Source: Anisodus tanguticus (taxonomy: Eukaryota; Streptophyta; Magnoliopsida; Solanales; Solanaceae). Taken from it: a DNA stretch of 64,000 nt. The stretch is from positions 19,647,001 to 19,711,000 of the forward strand of contig CM067550.1 of assembly GCA_034509755.1 (NCBI GenBank), read 5' to 3'. A program made the position numbers and the translations under genes. How positions within the stretch are numbered: position 1 is the first letter of the stretch; each line of letters opens with the position of its first letter. The notes under the pieces are model-generated. The model had not been told where the DNA came from. It saw nothing but the letters and a program-made list of their open reading frames with translations, and did no database searches. Below are positions 33,592 through 44,258 of this stretch, one piece after another.

Positions 33592-35640
33592 ATGGCTCTA
33601 AAGAGAACGCAAGCACAAAAGGGTATCACCATATATGAGCCGTCACAACAGGCTAGATCCTTGAGGCATGCTGCAGCCAAACTGATACCCAAATCCAGGG
33701 CAAGCTCACACTACGAAATCATAAGACAACTACCGAGCTAGGCAACAAAAGAAAACGCCCCAGTACAGTTGTTTTTAGTGATGAGGGGTCACAAACCTCT
33801 CAGGCCACAGCGCATTCATCGTTCCAGTCTTATGAATGGGATTTTTTAGAGAAGACTGCCTGAGTGGATGTGTTAAGGCAAAAGAGGGCCCAAGAGGTCA
33901 AACGGTTCAGTTTGAAGGGGTCAAACGAGTTCTATCAAAAGAGCAAGGATAGGACCATCATGGAAGAGAAATAAATTTCTATGAACGGGTTAAGAAACCA
34001 GTTCTCGAGAGTGTGGGATTTGATAATTTTCCATGGGTGGAAATGCTTTCTCAAACTATTGCCTCAATACAATGAGGAATCGGTCCGTGAATTCTAAGCT
34101 TTTTATGCCGCCTCTGTGCCCAAGAAGACAAAGGAAAAACCAAAGGCATTGCTCGAAGATGTAGTGGTTCGTGGAGTTATTGTCCTGTGTGGAAGCATAG
34201 CGATCAGCAAAACACTTGATCCAAATCTCACATGTGACCACAATGAGTTTGCTATTAATATCACGGGCCAAATGGATGATGAGCATCTATGGGTAGCCGC
34301 TATTGTGACAAATGAGACCCCGAAATGGATAGCCGTGGGTAAAAATATCAACAAGAACATCTTGAGCACCAAAGCTAAGTTTTGGATGAGTTTTGTGAGT
34401 AGCCAGTTGCAACCGTCATACAATGAGACAAACATTTGGTTAGAGAATATTCTTTTGATTGATTGCATTATAAGATGAGTTCATATGAACGTCGACGATA
34501 TGATTGAGAACTAGCTCGGCAAGAGAGCTCAATAAGGCATTACCTTATTTTCCTTCCATGTCTGATCAGTGAGTTATGCCATCTAGCTAAGGTTTCTGAG
34601 TTTCCTCAAGTGGATAATGTTGTTGACGCTTTTTTGACGTGTGATATATTAAAGGTTCAGGCTAAGGAGAACCAAGAAATGAAGAAACATAAAACCACTA
34701 GTGCCTCGGTAGACACCTCTCCTCAGGTTGAGTAAGTTGATTTGGAGATCCACTTATTTGAGCAGGCAGAGACACATGGTACCATATCGTCCAACCCTAC
34801 TTTATCTATTCCCTCCACAACCGGTACTTCTATATTAGCAGGTATTCCAGCTCCAACAATCCCTACTCCTTCTGTTTCTACTAGATCAGAGTCGTCTTAT
34901 TAATGTTTGATCTTCTCATCTTGAGATGAGCATTTCAGAGATGATTAGGAGTGCCTTAGCCCCAATCAAAGAGGCCTTGTGTGTTGTTCAGTAGAGGCAG
35001 AGAGAGCATGGTGATTCACTTGTCCTCTTGACAGGACGAGTACATAGATTGGAGGTTGATAGCGACAGTGATATTTCTTCACTTCAAGTTGACATAGCTA
35101 GCCTAAAGAAGGAAGTGAAGAACTATAAGATTGCTGAGATCGACGACCTCCTAGGTATCTCACTCCAGCCACAGAGCTGATAAGTAGGCATGGGTTGGAG
35201 GGCCAGAAAGAGGGTGCAGGTGAGACATCAGATGACTCCTAGAGGTAGGTAGAGGTTGATGAGACTAATGAGGAGGGGCTTGAGAAGCCCCGAGTAGCTA
35301 TTGAGAGAGTCGTTGAGGACATGATATTGACAGAGCAGGCAATTGTTGATGCGGTGGTGGCATAGTCTCGTGAGGAGACATCTATGATTGGTACGAGTGG
35401 AGTGGCCCATGAGCCACATCTAGAGGTTGATACTGGAGGTCCTACTCCTCTATCAGTTTTGAGCACCACTGCACCAACCCTAGGGACCAGTCCACCACCA
35501 CCACCACCACAGAGTGAGCCCTAGATGAGAAATACAGAGGCACCCGTCTGTTCCGCAGTCACAGGGAACTGATGCCCCAGCAAAGGCCACATCCAAGAGC
35601 CATATTCAGGAGGGCGCTTAGTGCACCTCAGGAAGACCCT
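33592..35640 (+). pseudogene. Third ORF of the Athila-like element
   Basis: The frame from ATG 33,592 (basic, Ser/Gln-rich start) stops after about 48 codons and continues in pieces. The block at 34,116-34,478 ('VRGVIVLCGSIAISKTLD', then 'WIAVGKNINKNILSTKAKFW' and 'FVSSQLQPSYNETNIW') resembles the domain called putative plant transposon protein or Athila ORF1-like. Further on are a Pro/Thr/Ser-rich stretch and a possible coiled coil ('SLQVDIASLKKEVKNYK', near 35,075-35,125). The position after integrase is that of the env-like ORF of Athila elements, but I see no membrane segment. Many stops make it non-functional. Confidence 0.7.
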
Positions 35641-37235
35641 CAAACTTTTTGTTCTTGTACTTTACTTTGTTTTATACATTAAGGACAACACATGTTTTTA
35701 AAGTTGAGAGTGGGGTACTTTGTATGTTTTTGGGAAGAAATGACAATTAGCTTGTATATATGTGTTAGTTTATATATTGTTAGTTCGTATTTTGTTATGT
35801 GTTGTATCCCTTGGTTTTTCTTTGCCTGGTTCTTTTTTAAGGGTGTATGTTAAGTAACCATGAACTAGTGGTAGAATAGTTTGACTTTGTTGGTGCTTGT
35901 ATGTAGTTTCTAGCATGAGTAGCTCTTTTTGGTTTTAGTGACACCCCTCAAAAAATTAGATTTTGAAAACAAGAGTAACATTATCCCTCAAATGACTGTT
36001 CTATGAAAGCATGCCTCATTTTCTTACTCTATGTCTACTTGTGTTTGAATCTCATGAAATGATAGCTTTGTGTTCAATAGAGAGTATAAAATATAGCGGT
36101 TCTTGTAGTTCATGTGCATAGAGTGTGAGGACTTGATTGCTATCTTGTGTTAACTTGTGTCATCTAGAACTTGCCTTATTGGTGTGTCATCTAGAACTTG
36201 CCTTATTGGTTTGTCACCATGAAACTAGAATTGCTTGGTTGAGAAAATGATCTTAGCCTTCACATGAGAACCTTCTTCATTAAAGACTTTTTTGACCTAC
36301 CCATGAGTCGAGAGAACTAGTTTTCCTCTTTTGAGCTTTTGACTTTTTCTTTGACTTTCACATTAGAAATCGAAATCCTTTTTGAAATGAACCATCTCTT
36401 GAACCAAATTCCTCCTTGAATGCATGAAAATGGTGAATTAAGGCCAAAAGCCTAAGTTGGGGATGGGATACGAGAGAATAGAAGGGAAGACATATTGTGA
36501 TGTGAGTGGTTAAAAAAAGAAGAGAATATTTCGAGAAAGAAGAAAATGAAATGCAAAAACAATAGAAAAGAAAAGAGAAAATGAACCATAAAAACAATGA
36601 AATAAAATGGAAATACTTGAATAAAAGGGGTGGAAAGGAAGTTGGAAAACAAAAGAAGGAATTGAACTATTAAATGAAAAATATGTAGTGAAAAAGGAGG
36701 AAAAAGTCATTTGTACCTAAATGAATATCCTACCCGTCCCTAAGCCTACATTACAAGCTTGAGAAAGTCCTTAGAGATCCGAAATTGAGCACTCTTTGAG
36801 TAGTAGTGACTTAAAATAAAGGCAGGCCTATGGCATGATACTTGTGACACTTGACATTCTTTGTGGGTGTGAGTGATCTTGTTTGTCCCTTCTTTTGAAA
36901 AGAAATGTCTGAGTGAGTATGTGACTTTCTTTGTTGTGAGAGCACATTGAATTGCATGCACCTTGTGAATAAAAACTCCTCTAGTTGAATGTCTCGGCGC
37001 ATCTAGTCACTAATAGCGCATAGACATCTCTTGAGGCTTGATGTTCATGGGCCCATTGATGGTAGATATGCACTCTTGGAACTTTATTTTGAAAGTACGA
37101 GGGGTTGTCAATATTGTGAAACACATGCTTGTAGACTCATAAGTAGAACCAACCATAGTCATCTTTATTTTGTCATTAGTCATACCTTAGTAATATTTAG
37201 GTTGCTTGAGGACGATCAATAGTTTAAGTTGGGGG
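35641..37235 (+). other. 3' non-coding region and polypurine tract
   Basis: No coding potential was seen. From about 36,040 it matches 26,781-27,913. It contains a G/A-rich stretch (36,475-36,700) and ends in AAGTTGGGGG at 37,226-37,235, the primer for plus-strand synthesis. Confidence 0.8.
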
Positions 37236-38755
37236 TTTTAATGTGTCTAGAAATTACGACACATTTGATTCCAATTGCATGAATTGTTGTTGTCCTTTAT
37301 GCATTTATAGTATATGTTCTTATGTTATTTTGGTTTTTATAGGATTTTTGCATTGCGACACCAAATGTGAGGAAATGTGCTGAAACATTGATAAAAGTGC
37401 TGCAAAAAGCAAGAAGTGCTAAGAATACCACTTTTGCAGACCGCAAATGCAAAATGGTGGGTATCATCACAGAATTCAATAGTGAACTGAAGACCACAGA
37501 GCCCCGAAGTGTGACCCAATCTATGGTCTGTACTTTCATTCTGCGGACCGCATTTCTGTCTGCGAACCACCACTCCAACTCAAGTCTAGCCCAGATTGTG
37601 AAGCGCAAGGACATTTCTGCGGACCACAATTTAGTTATGCGGATTGGATTTCCTGCTGCTATTCTAGAAAGTCCAGACAAGAAACCACTCTGCGAAAAAC
37701 TAGGTTCTCTTTTCTGATCGCATACATGTTCTGCGGTCTTGTTCTGCGGCGCAGAGTGGTTCAGGCGGTGGCATTTTTATAAATTTGTGAAGTCCGAAAA
37801 TTTGATCTCTATATATACTCACTTGGGATTTTGTGATTTGACACATTGATTCCCACTATTCTAGCAACTTTCAAATTATTGTCTTGTGTTTTGTCTTGTC
37901 TTGAGGAGACAAGAACACTATTCAACTTGAGTTCCAAGAATCTTGTGTTATATTCCTTTGTGTAGAAGACAATCTCATTTATTAATCAAAACATCATTGT
38001 ATGCTTCTCTTTTATGTTCATTATGTCTTCATTTATTTATTATTTTGTTGTGCATTTACTACTTGACATGAGTGGCTAGAACTTAGGTTGAGGTTGTGAT
38101 TAAATAATGGAGTATGAAAGTTGGGATAGTTCATAAATATGAGGAGTGTATTAATGTGGCATTTAACTATCCTCACTCTTAATGATTAACGGTTAGTTGC
38201 AAACACCCATTTAATGCCTATTGTATCTAGTCAAACTTGAAAAAGGAGACCAGAGTCTAGGAAATAGGCATGTTGATTAGTACTTGGGACTTTAAACCCC
38301 ATTTAATGATTCCCAACTTTAATTAGAAGGGAATCAACTAAGGGTAATAATGAGTGTTCATATATGTCACACTTTAGAGCTTGAGAAAGCCTAAAGTGAA
38401 ATTAAGTGGATCAATTGAGAAATCTCCACCTAGATATTAGTCCCCATTGCTCATACCACACTATTTACACCCACTTTAGCAAAACCCAACACCACTTCTA
38501 TGCATTAAGTCACAACCCTAACATTCCGACTTACTTGATACATTAATCATTAATTGACTTGATAACTTGATTAGTTAAAACAAACAAACAAACTTGGTTA
38601 CCATAAAAGTAAAGTAATTAGTAAAGTCATAATACAAGCGATTATGATTGATTTCACATCGTATTCCTTGTGGGATTCGTCCCCAACCTAGTTGGGTTAC
38701 TCTATTTGATAATGGCCGCGTTATACCATTTTAAGATGTAATTTGGGCGAGATCA
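37236..38755 (+). repeat. LTR 4, 3' LTR of the intact unit
   Basis: 1,520 bp, near-identical to LTR 3; the initial TG is mutated to TT. The palindromic CpG cluster is at about 37,430-37,760 and the TATA region at about 37,808. It ends GAGATCA followed by the target duplication AGCCA. Confidence 0.9.
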
Positions 38756-38760
38756 AGCCA

Positions 38761-41036
38761 CAACTTTGTCCATTAAAGTTGTTGATACTATTAGGAGGCG
38801 TTTGGACATGTGATTTCATCTTATGATTTAAAATCAGAGTTTGTTTATGCATGTTTAATAAAATTTTAACTTCAACTTCATATAATAATTACAAATCCCA
38901 GTTCATGTAATCTTTGAGATGCTGATCTATCCAATTTGTGGGATTTGATTTATTTTTTTGAGATACTATATTTAGGTAATTGATTGATTATCGCTTTGGT
39001 TTAAATTTGTGCTCATCTTATTAAATACTCGAATGCATGCTAAGCGAATAAAAACCTGATTCGCCTAGCGGGTAAAGTTAGTTAGGTAGCAACCACATTT
39101 AAGAGATATTTTGTAATTTGACAGTAGTACATAACTTAGATCTATAATTAATATATGCAAGTATATATAGAATTACTTATTATTTTATCATTTCAAAATG
39201 ATTTTAAAATGAAAAATAAAATGTTGAAGAGAAGCTTAAAAAGGAAAGGATATATTATAATTTTAGTATACTCCATTTCCCATGCTTAAGTTCACTTTGA
39301 AGTGCACTACATCCTTGCACGTATTCTTTTACAGTTTCACATCTTTGCCTCCTTTACAAAAAATATAAATTTAAATGTCGATTTTATTATTTATAGAAAA
39401 CATTCTTAATTAGTAATCTTGCAAGCCCTGTACTTGAGTACCGTTGTATCCCCAACTTTTCAAGTATTCATTCAAAGCACCGCTATATTTATAATTCACA
39501 TAAAGTAAAGTTATGGACAATAATGGAAAGAGAGAAAAAAAAGATGCAACAATAACATGCATGAAGATATGTTAAATAAAAAAGAAGTATTTATTTATTT
39601 GTCTATTATTGTTATTATTTATTTTTTTGGGAGGAGGGGTAGTTGGGAAACTAAGGGCCATCGGTTTCGAACCTTGCACTACACTACTTCAGTCATGCAG
39701 GAATCTTTAATTTTAATTTTTATATTTAGAAATTCTCAATTGTTTGTTTGATGTTTGTGGTAATGATAACACAAAGGAAAAATGAAAGTGGAAATTATTT
39801 TAATATCTTATCGAATGAAATGATTCACTTATGTATAATCAACTATAATAATATTTTAAAAAGGATTTAAGTTATATACAAACTGACACTTTAACTTTTC
39901 TCGTATACTATCAGTATAATTTAACTAATGATTTCAGACCATTCCTCTATTTTGTGAAAGATTACATATTATTGTAAGTAAATCTAACCTTTTAATAGTA
40001 AAAACATTATCGATTCATAAAATTTAAATTAAAAAAATATATCTCAAGTTAACATAGAAGCAAAGGAGGAACAAAAAGAAGAGTATTAGGTATAGGGTCA
40101 ACTAATAAAAGACTCAACCTAAATACTACTAATAAACCAAAAAAACAGCCACACCGCTGATTTAGCCGACAAAAAGTTGTGTGGTCCAGTTGTAGGAAGC
40201 AAAACAATGTTAGCATCACGTCTTTTAGACATTAATATCTATAAGCAAATTAAAACTTGTTCAATGTTTTCACTGTTACTACAAATATTTGAAGAATATA
40301 TTCCATGATTATTGTTTCATTTGGCAAACATGTTTTGACTTCTATTTCTTTTTAGTTCATACGACTTCTCAAATGGGAATTACATCGGATTTCCAATTTG
40401 AGAAGTCTATACACTTTTCCCTTTTTATATTTGATTGCCCAATTTGAAAAGTACACTTAAAAATGTCCAGTTGACGACTTATATATTCAGTTAATTAGGA
40501 GTCATAGATCCTATGGTATATATGTCCAACCTGTACGTTTCATGAACTTAAGTTTTGAAGCTTCAATATTTATAAATGTTACCTCTTATTTAATAAAATT
40601 TACTATAGAAGCATTTTTTGATTGGAAGAAACACTACTCACAAAACAATAATTAGTGACTGATAAATTTTGTAGTTAAAGAGTAAAATCTATCGCTAATC
40701 CTATTCAACAACAGATTATTAAAAAATATTATTATTTGAGAGCTATTTAGTGACATATAATCGACTAAACTCGTAGCTAATTAATTTCAATTTCTTTTGC
40801 AGTGAAACATGTTATATTATTAAATAGTCATAGTACATGGAGCATAGTTTTGGAGCATTCAATAGCAAAAAAGGGATTGCATACGTCAAAACAGTCATGG
40901 CCAACATGATAGCCTAGGGAGTGACTCATAGTAGAATGATTACAAATAGGATAATTGGGGAATCCTAAGAATTAATTAATATATGGCGTTGGTAGAATTT
41001 TCCTAATTAGTCTGGAGAGGAGGTTCCGGAGAGAAG
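38761..41036. other. Intergenic DNA, no gene
   Basis: AT-rich. A stretch at about 40,630-40,800 begins CACTACTCACAAAA and has TTAGTGACTGATAAA-type subterminal repeats reminiscent of a CACTA transposon end, but no second end was found. Confidence 0.4.
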
Positions 41037-41201
41037 GGGAGCTTTAGAGTAATAGTAAAGAGGAGTTCGAGCTGTGGAATCAATTATTACTAGCATTAGG
41101 GTAGATTGTCTACATAACACCCCTATAGGTGCGGTCCTTTCCCCGATCCTGATAACGTAGGATGGAGTATTTTGCTCCCTTTTTATATGCTCGACTGACA
41201 G
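41037..41201 (+). repeat. TS-type SINE, diverged, nearly complete
   Basis: The head (GGAGCTTTAGAGTAATAG and GGAGTTCGAGCTGTGGAA, carrying a B-box-like GTTCGAGCT) and body (AGGGTAGATTGTCTACATAA, GGTGCGGTCCTTTCCCCGAT, GGAGTATTTTGCTCCC) follow the TS SINE in order. The second half, from 41,094, is repeated at 46,573. The SINE therefore spans the edge of that duplication. Confidence 0.75.
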
Positions 41202-42576
41202 ATCATTCAACAATCTGACCAAGAACCTGCTGTCATTTAGAATTATTTTGTGATATGAATTATAATAGTATCATGATAAAATTTTAGAGCAATATTTTAT
41301 ATCACTAATCATATACTGCCCCTTATTTTTGGCTTAATGAGTTCAATTTTTTTTTTTTTACTAGAATGGGACAACGTTTCGATAGTGGACAAGTTATACT
41401 GAACATTCCAAATTTGAAACCAGGCATCATTATCGTGCCCAACTTTTCATTTAAATCAAGTCATGTGGTAATATAGCTGGCTGTATTTTGTCTAATCAAG
41501 TCATTATTTGTAAAAGATATTTAATGTTTGAAAGTGCATCAAATTAATTAAAGGCAAAAATAATCAAGTTAGAAAAGACAACATTGTCGTAAAGCATGTC
41601 GTCTTCCATTATGCAAATCTTAAACTTTCACAGAAAAAATATTAAATCCAAAAAGTGAAATTCAAATTAGCTTTCCCCATATGATTAATTTTAAAGAATC
41701 CGCTAAAGCGAAGGGAAATGAAGAACTAACGTAAATACACCTTTAATGAGGAAGATGGACAATCGGAAGTGCTCACCCTGAATCACCATTATTTTATGCA
41801 TTTGGGAGATCAAGGTGGATTGACTTGAACGTTCCTTAGCGGGAGTGAGGTTGTGCTTTACTGACTGCCCCGGTGCCATGACCTTGAGAGATATCGGTCG
41901 TGCTATCAAGCGGTTCAAGGACCCTATCCAGCGGGCGAGCCAAGTCACGGTTCAACATCATCATGAACGTGGTAAGCGTGGTGCCATAACTCAACCTTTT
42001 TGCCTTGCACTCCCTCATTCGCCTAATTTCTTTCATCATCCAGTACCCAATGTTAATGGGCAACACCTTTATAAAGAAGTATACGATGGACACCTCTCCT
42101 TCTTCACACTTGAGTAATGGCCGAGAGGCATTATACTGTAATTCAACAATCGTAACCAAACACGAGCCTCCTTACAAAAGTTTCTCATCTTTAAACTTTT
42201 GTGCCTCCGGTACTTGCCATCATAGCAATCCCATGTAGCCTTTGAGTCAGACCCACATAATGTTTCCTGTATAGCTTTGTAATCGGGCCACTGAATAAAC
42301 TCATTCAATGATTCAATTGGGTGATCTGAAACCCAAGTATGACACATAAAATGGATGGCTGTAGAGGGACATACTCTCCTCAAACTACAACAACAGGATA
42401 TTCTGTTGGAAATTAGCCTTTGGCGGGAGTTGCGACCGACCAACTTTAACGGCTTAAACACTAGTGTTACGTATGTTGGAGAATCCGGTTCTTCACACAT
42501 GCATGATGTACTAAGTACGTAGATAACCGTAGGGCCAAGAATCGTCAAATTTCATTGAGAAATGAAAGAGATATTG
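41094..42576 (-). repeat. Left copy of the 1.48-kb duplicated flank
   Basis: It is near-identical to 46,573-48,055 and covers half of the SINE, 0.5 kb of AT-rich DNA and the C-terminal part of a gypsy third ORF on the minus strand (42,548 down to about 41,703). Here that ORF is frameshifted: one C is missing near 42,093 and there is a small insertion near 41,886 compared with the right copy. Confidence 0.88.
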
Positions 42577-43139
42577 GTTCACGAAGTAAGGTGTTTGAAG
42601 CATGGAAAAGTGTGGTGTGTGATCAATTCTCCCTCATCGGTAGAGGAAGAAAGAATTGTTGTGTATATAATACTTGAAATTGGTTTGGGGTTTGGGACCC
42701 CAAGGGGTATCCCATGTGTTTAAAGGAGGGAGGGTTTAGGGTTCCGGGTTCCGGGTTCCGGGTTCCGGTTCCGGTTCCGGGTTCAGGGTTCCGGGTTCCG
42801 GTTCCGGTTCCGGGTTCCGGGTTCGGGTTCGGGTTCCGGTTCCGGTTCCGGGTTCGGTTCGGGTTCCGGGTTCCGGGTTCCGGGTTGCTGTTTTATCTTG
42901 GGAGACGAATTGTCCAGGATGTATAAAGGATACATACGGGGCAATATTGTCTTAAGGACAGAGTGCCACACTCGACTCAGCATAAACAACTTTCCCGTTT
43001 TCTTGTTCAACAAAAGTGTAATTTCAATTTTGTTGTTATATTGTAATTTTCAGCTTTCTTGTTGAATTGTAATTTCAATTCCTACATAAGCAGTTACTTG
43101 TAATTTCCGTTTCCTGCAAATCCTTTGTAAAATCCAACA
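42577..43139 (+). repeat. 5' LTR of the nested copia element
   Basis: It starts near GTTCACGAAG after TATTG and ends AATCCAACA. Compared with the right LTR, which is about 850 bp, the central promoter part is missing and a GGTTCCGG-type minisatellite stands in its place. The 3' part (GGGAGACGAATTGTCCAGGA to the end) is nearly identical between the two. Confidence 0.7.
42727..42886 (+). repeat. GGGTTCC/GGTTCC minisatellite
   Basis: About 160 bp made of GGGTTCC, GGTTCC and GGGTTC units. It is preceded by one telomere-like GGGTTTAGGG. The right LTR has only about five GGTTCC units at the matching place (about 48,272-48,306). Confidence 0.95.
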
Positions 43140-43154
43140 ACTTAAGACAATATT
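43140..43154 (+). other. Primer-site region lacking a tRNA-type PBS
   Basis: Where a TGGTATCAGAGC-like site is expected, the sequence is CTTAAGACAATATT (43,141-43,154). It is a perfect complement of AATATTGTCTTAAG at 42,943-42,956 inside the same LTR. Confidence 0.5.
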
Positions 43155-43177
43155 TTGCTTACGGTAATCGCAATAAC

Positions 43178-44242
43178 ATGGCTGGAAATATGACCGATGT
43201 TCTTTATCTGCTGCTTGCCTCTCGAGGCAATGTTGCTTGCCAATGCCTGCGCTCTGCTCAAGGCGATAACACCGCCGCCTTTGCTTTGCTGCTTGCTGCC
43301 ACTGCTCAAGCGTGTAACACCGCTGCCTTCCGAAGCATCGGAGCTCCACCCTCTTCTTCACACCACCATGATCGCCCTGAAAAATTCATGGGATCAGAAT
43401 TCAAAAGATGGCAGCAAAAGATGCTGTTTTATCTAACAGTTATGGGCATGGCCCGATTCCTTACGGAAGATCCTCCACAAGCTGGAGATGAAATGGACTC
43501 TTCGCCCAATGAAACGGGTGAAGGGGGCCTTGGTATCCATGTCATTAATGGCATGAAGATGGTTCGTGACGCATGGAATCATAGCGATTTCATGTGCAAG
43601 AACTATATACTGAACTGCTTAGCAGACCCTCTCTACACGGTCTATTGCACCGTTGGCACCGCCAAAGAGTTGTGGGAAAAACTGCAAAAGAAGTACAACG
43701 CACAAGATGCGGGTACTAAGAAGTTCATCGTTGGGAAATTTCTAAAATTCCAAATGGTGGACAGCAAGACAGTGATGTCCCAAGTCCAGGAATTTCAGAT
43801 GATTCTACATCACCTGGATTTGGAAGGACTAAAACCAAACGAGCAGTTTTTGGTTGCATCGCTGATTGAGAAGTTACCTCCTTCATGGAATGAGTTTATG
43901 AGTTACTTGAAACTCAAGACAAAGGAGATGACCTTTGAAGAGCTTGTTATCAAACTGCAAATCCAGGAAGATAATAAGAAGACCTTGCCAAAGGGTAGAC
44001 AACATGCTGAGGCAAAGGCAAATCTGGCAGAGGCCAAAGGGAACTCAAGCAAGAAGCGGAAGTTCCAGAAAGACGGCAAAGCCCCTGCAGCAGAGATGTT
44101 CAGAGGTAATTGTCATCACTGTGGGAAACCTGGTCATAGGATCAAGGAATGCCGCAAGCTCAAGACTGAGCAACAACAGAAAGCCAAGTCAAAAGGCAAG
44201 GCTCAAGCAAACGTCGTCAAGGACACGCTCCGGATGACATGA
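43178..44242 (+). CDS. Copia Gag (354 aa), intact
   Basis: The structural protein of a copia retrotransposon particle, which binds element RNA. The ATG at 43,178 is the first after the LTR. Residues about 1-65 are Ala/Cys-rich and unusual, after which the UBN2-type core follows ('RPEKFMGSEFKRWQQKM', 'AKELWEKLQKKYNAQDAG', 'LIEKLPPSWNEFMSYLKL'). A Lys-rich linker precedes one CCHC zinc knuckle, CHHCGKPGHRIKEC (residues 312-325). The frame ends at TGA 44,242, next to pol. Length and domain order are normal. It is the only intact retrotransposon gene in the window. Confidence 0.88.
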   Translation: MAGNMTDVLYLLLASRGNVACQCLRSAQGDNTAAFALLLAATAQACNTAAFRSIGAPPSSSHHHDRPEKFMGSEFKRWQQKMLFYLTVMGMARFLTEDPPQAGDEMDSSPNETGEGGLGIHVINGMKMVRDAWNHSDFMCKNYILNCLADPLYTVYCTVGTAKELWEKLQKKYNAQDAGTKKFIVGKFLKFQMVDSKTVMSQVQEFQMILHHLDLEGLKPNEQFLVASLIEKLPPSWNEFMSYLKLKTKEMTFEELVIKLQIQEDNKKTLPKGRQHAEAKANLAEAKGNSSKKRKFQKDGKAPAAEMFRGNCHHCGKPGHRIKECRKLKTEQQQKAKSKGKAQANVVKDTLRMT

Positions 44243-44258
44243 TCGAGAATTCTCTGCG

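Larger units (their letters stand above)
26011..38755 (+). mobile_element. Athila-like Ty3/gypsy insertion containing four LTR copies
   Basis: The whole 12.7-kb block is flanked by AGCCA at 26,006-26,010 and 38,756-38,760, a 5-bp target duplication. Inside, LTR starts occur at 26,011, 27,914, 28,939 and 37,236. The last two LTRs are full length (about 1.52 kb, TGTTAATG...GAGATCA). The first two are cut short and joined to internal 3' sequence. The PBS, a short gag, integrase and a third ORF lie between the full LTRs. I infer an original element turned into a tandem LTR-internal-LTR array by unequal recombination, then shortened by deletions. Athila affiliation rests on the PBS and on the extra ORF after integrase. 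Confidence 0.88.

Noticed and set aside
40628..40800. CACTA transposon end
   Set aside because: CACTAC and TTAGTGAC-like repeats are suggestive, but no second end, target duplication or transposase was found.
23336..41201. tRNA genes suggested by B-box-like GGTTCGA motifs
   Set aside because: These motifs belong to TS SINE copies; no cloverleaf with anticodon arm could be formed.
42714..43013. ORFs rich in GSGFRVPVPVP and PEPEPEP on both strands
   Set aside because: They are translations of the GGTTCC minisatellite.
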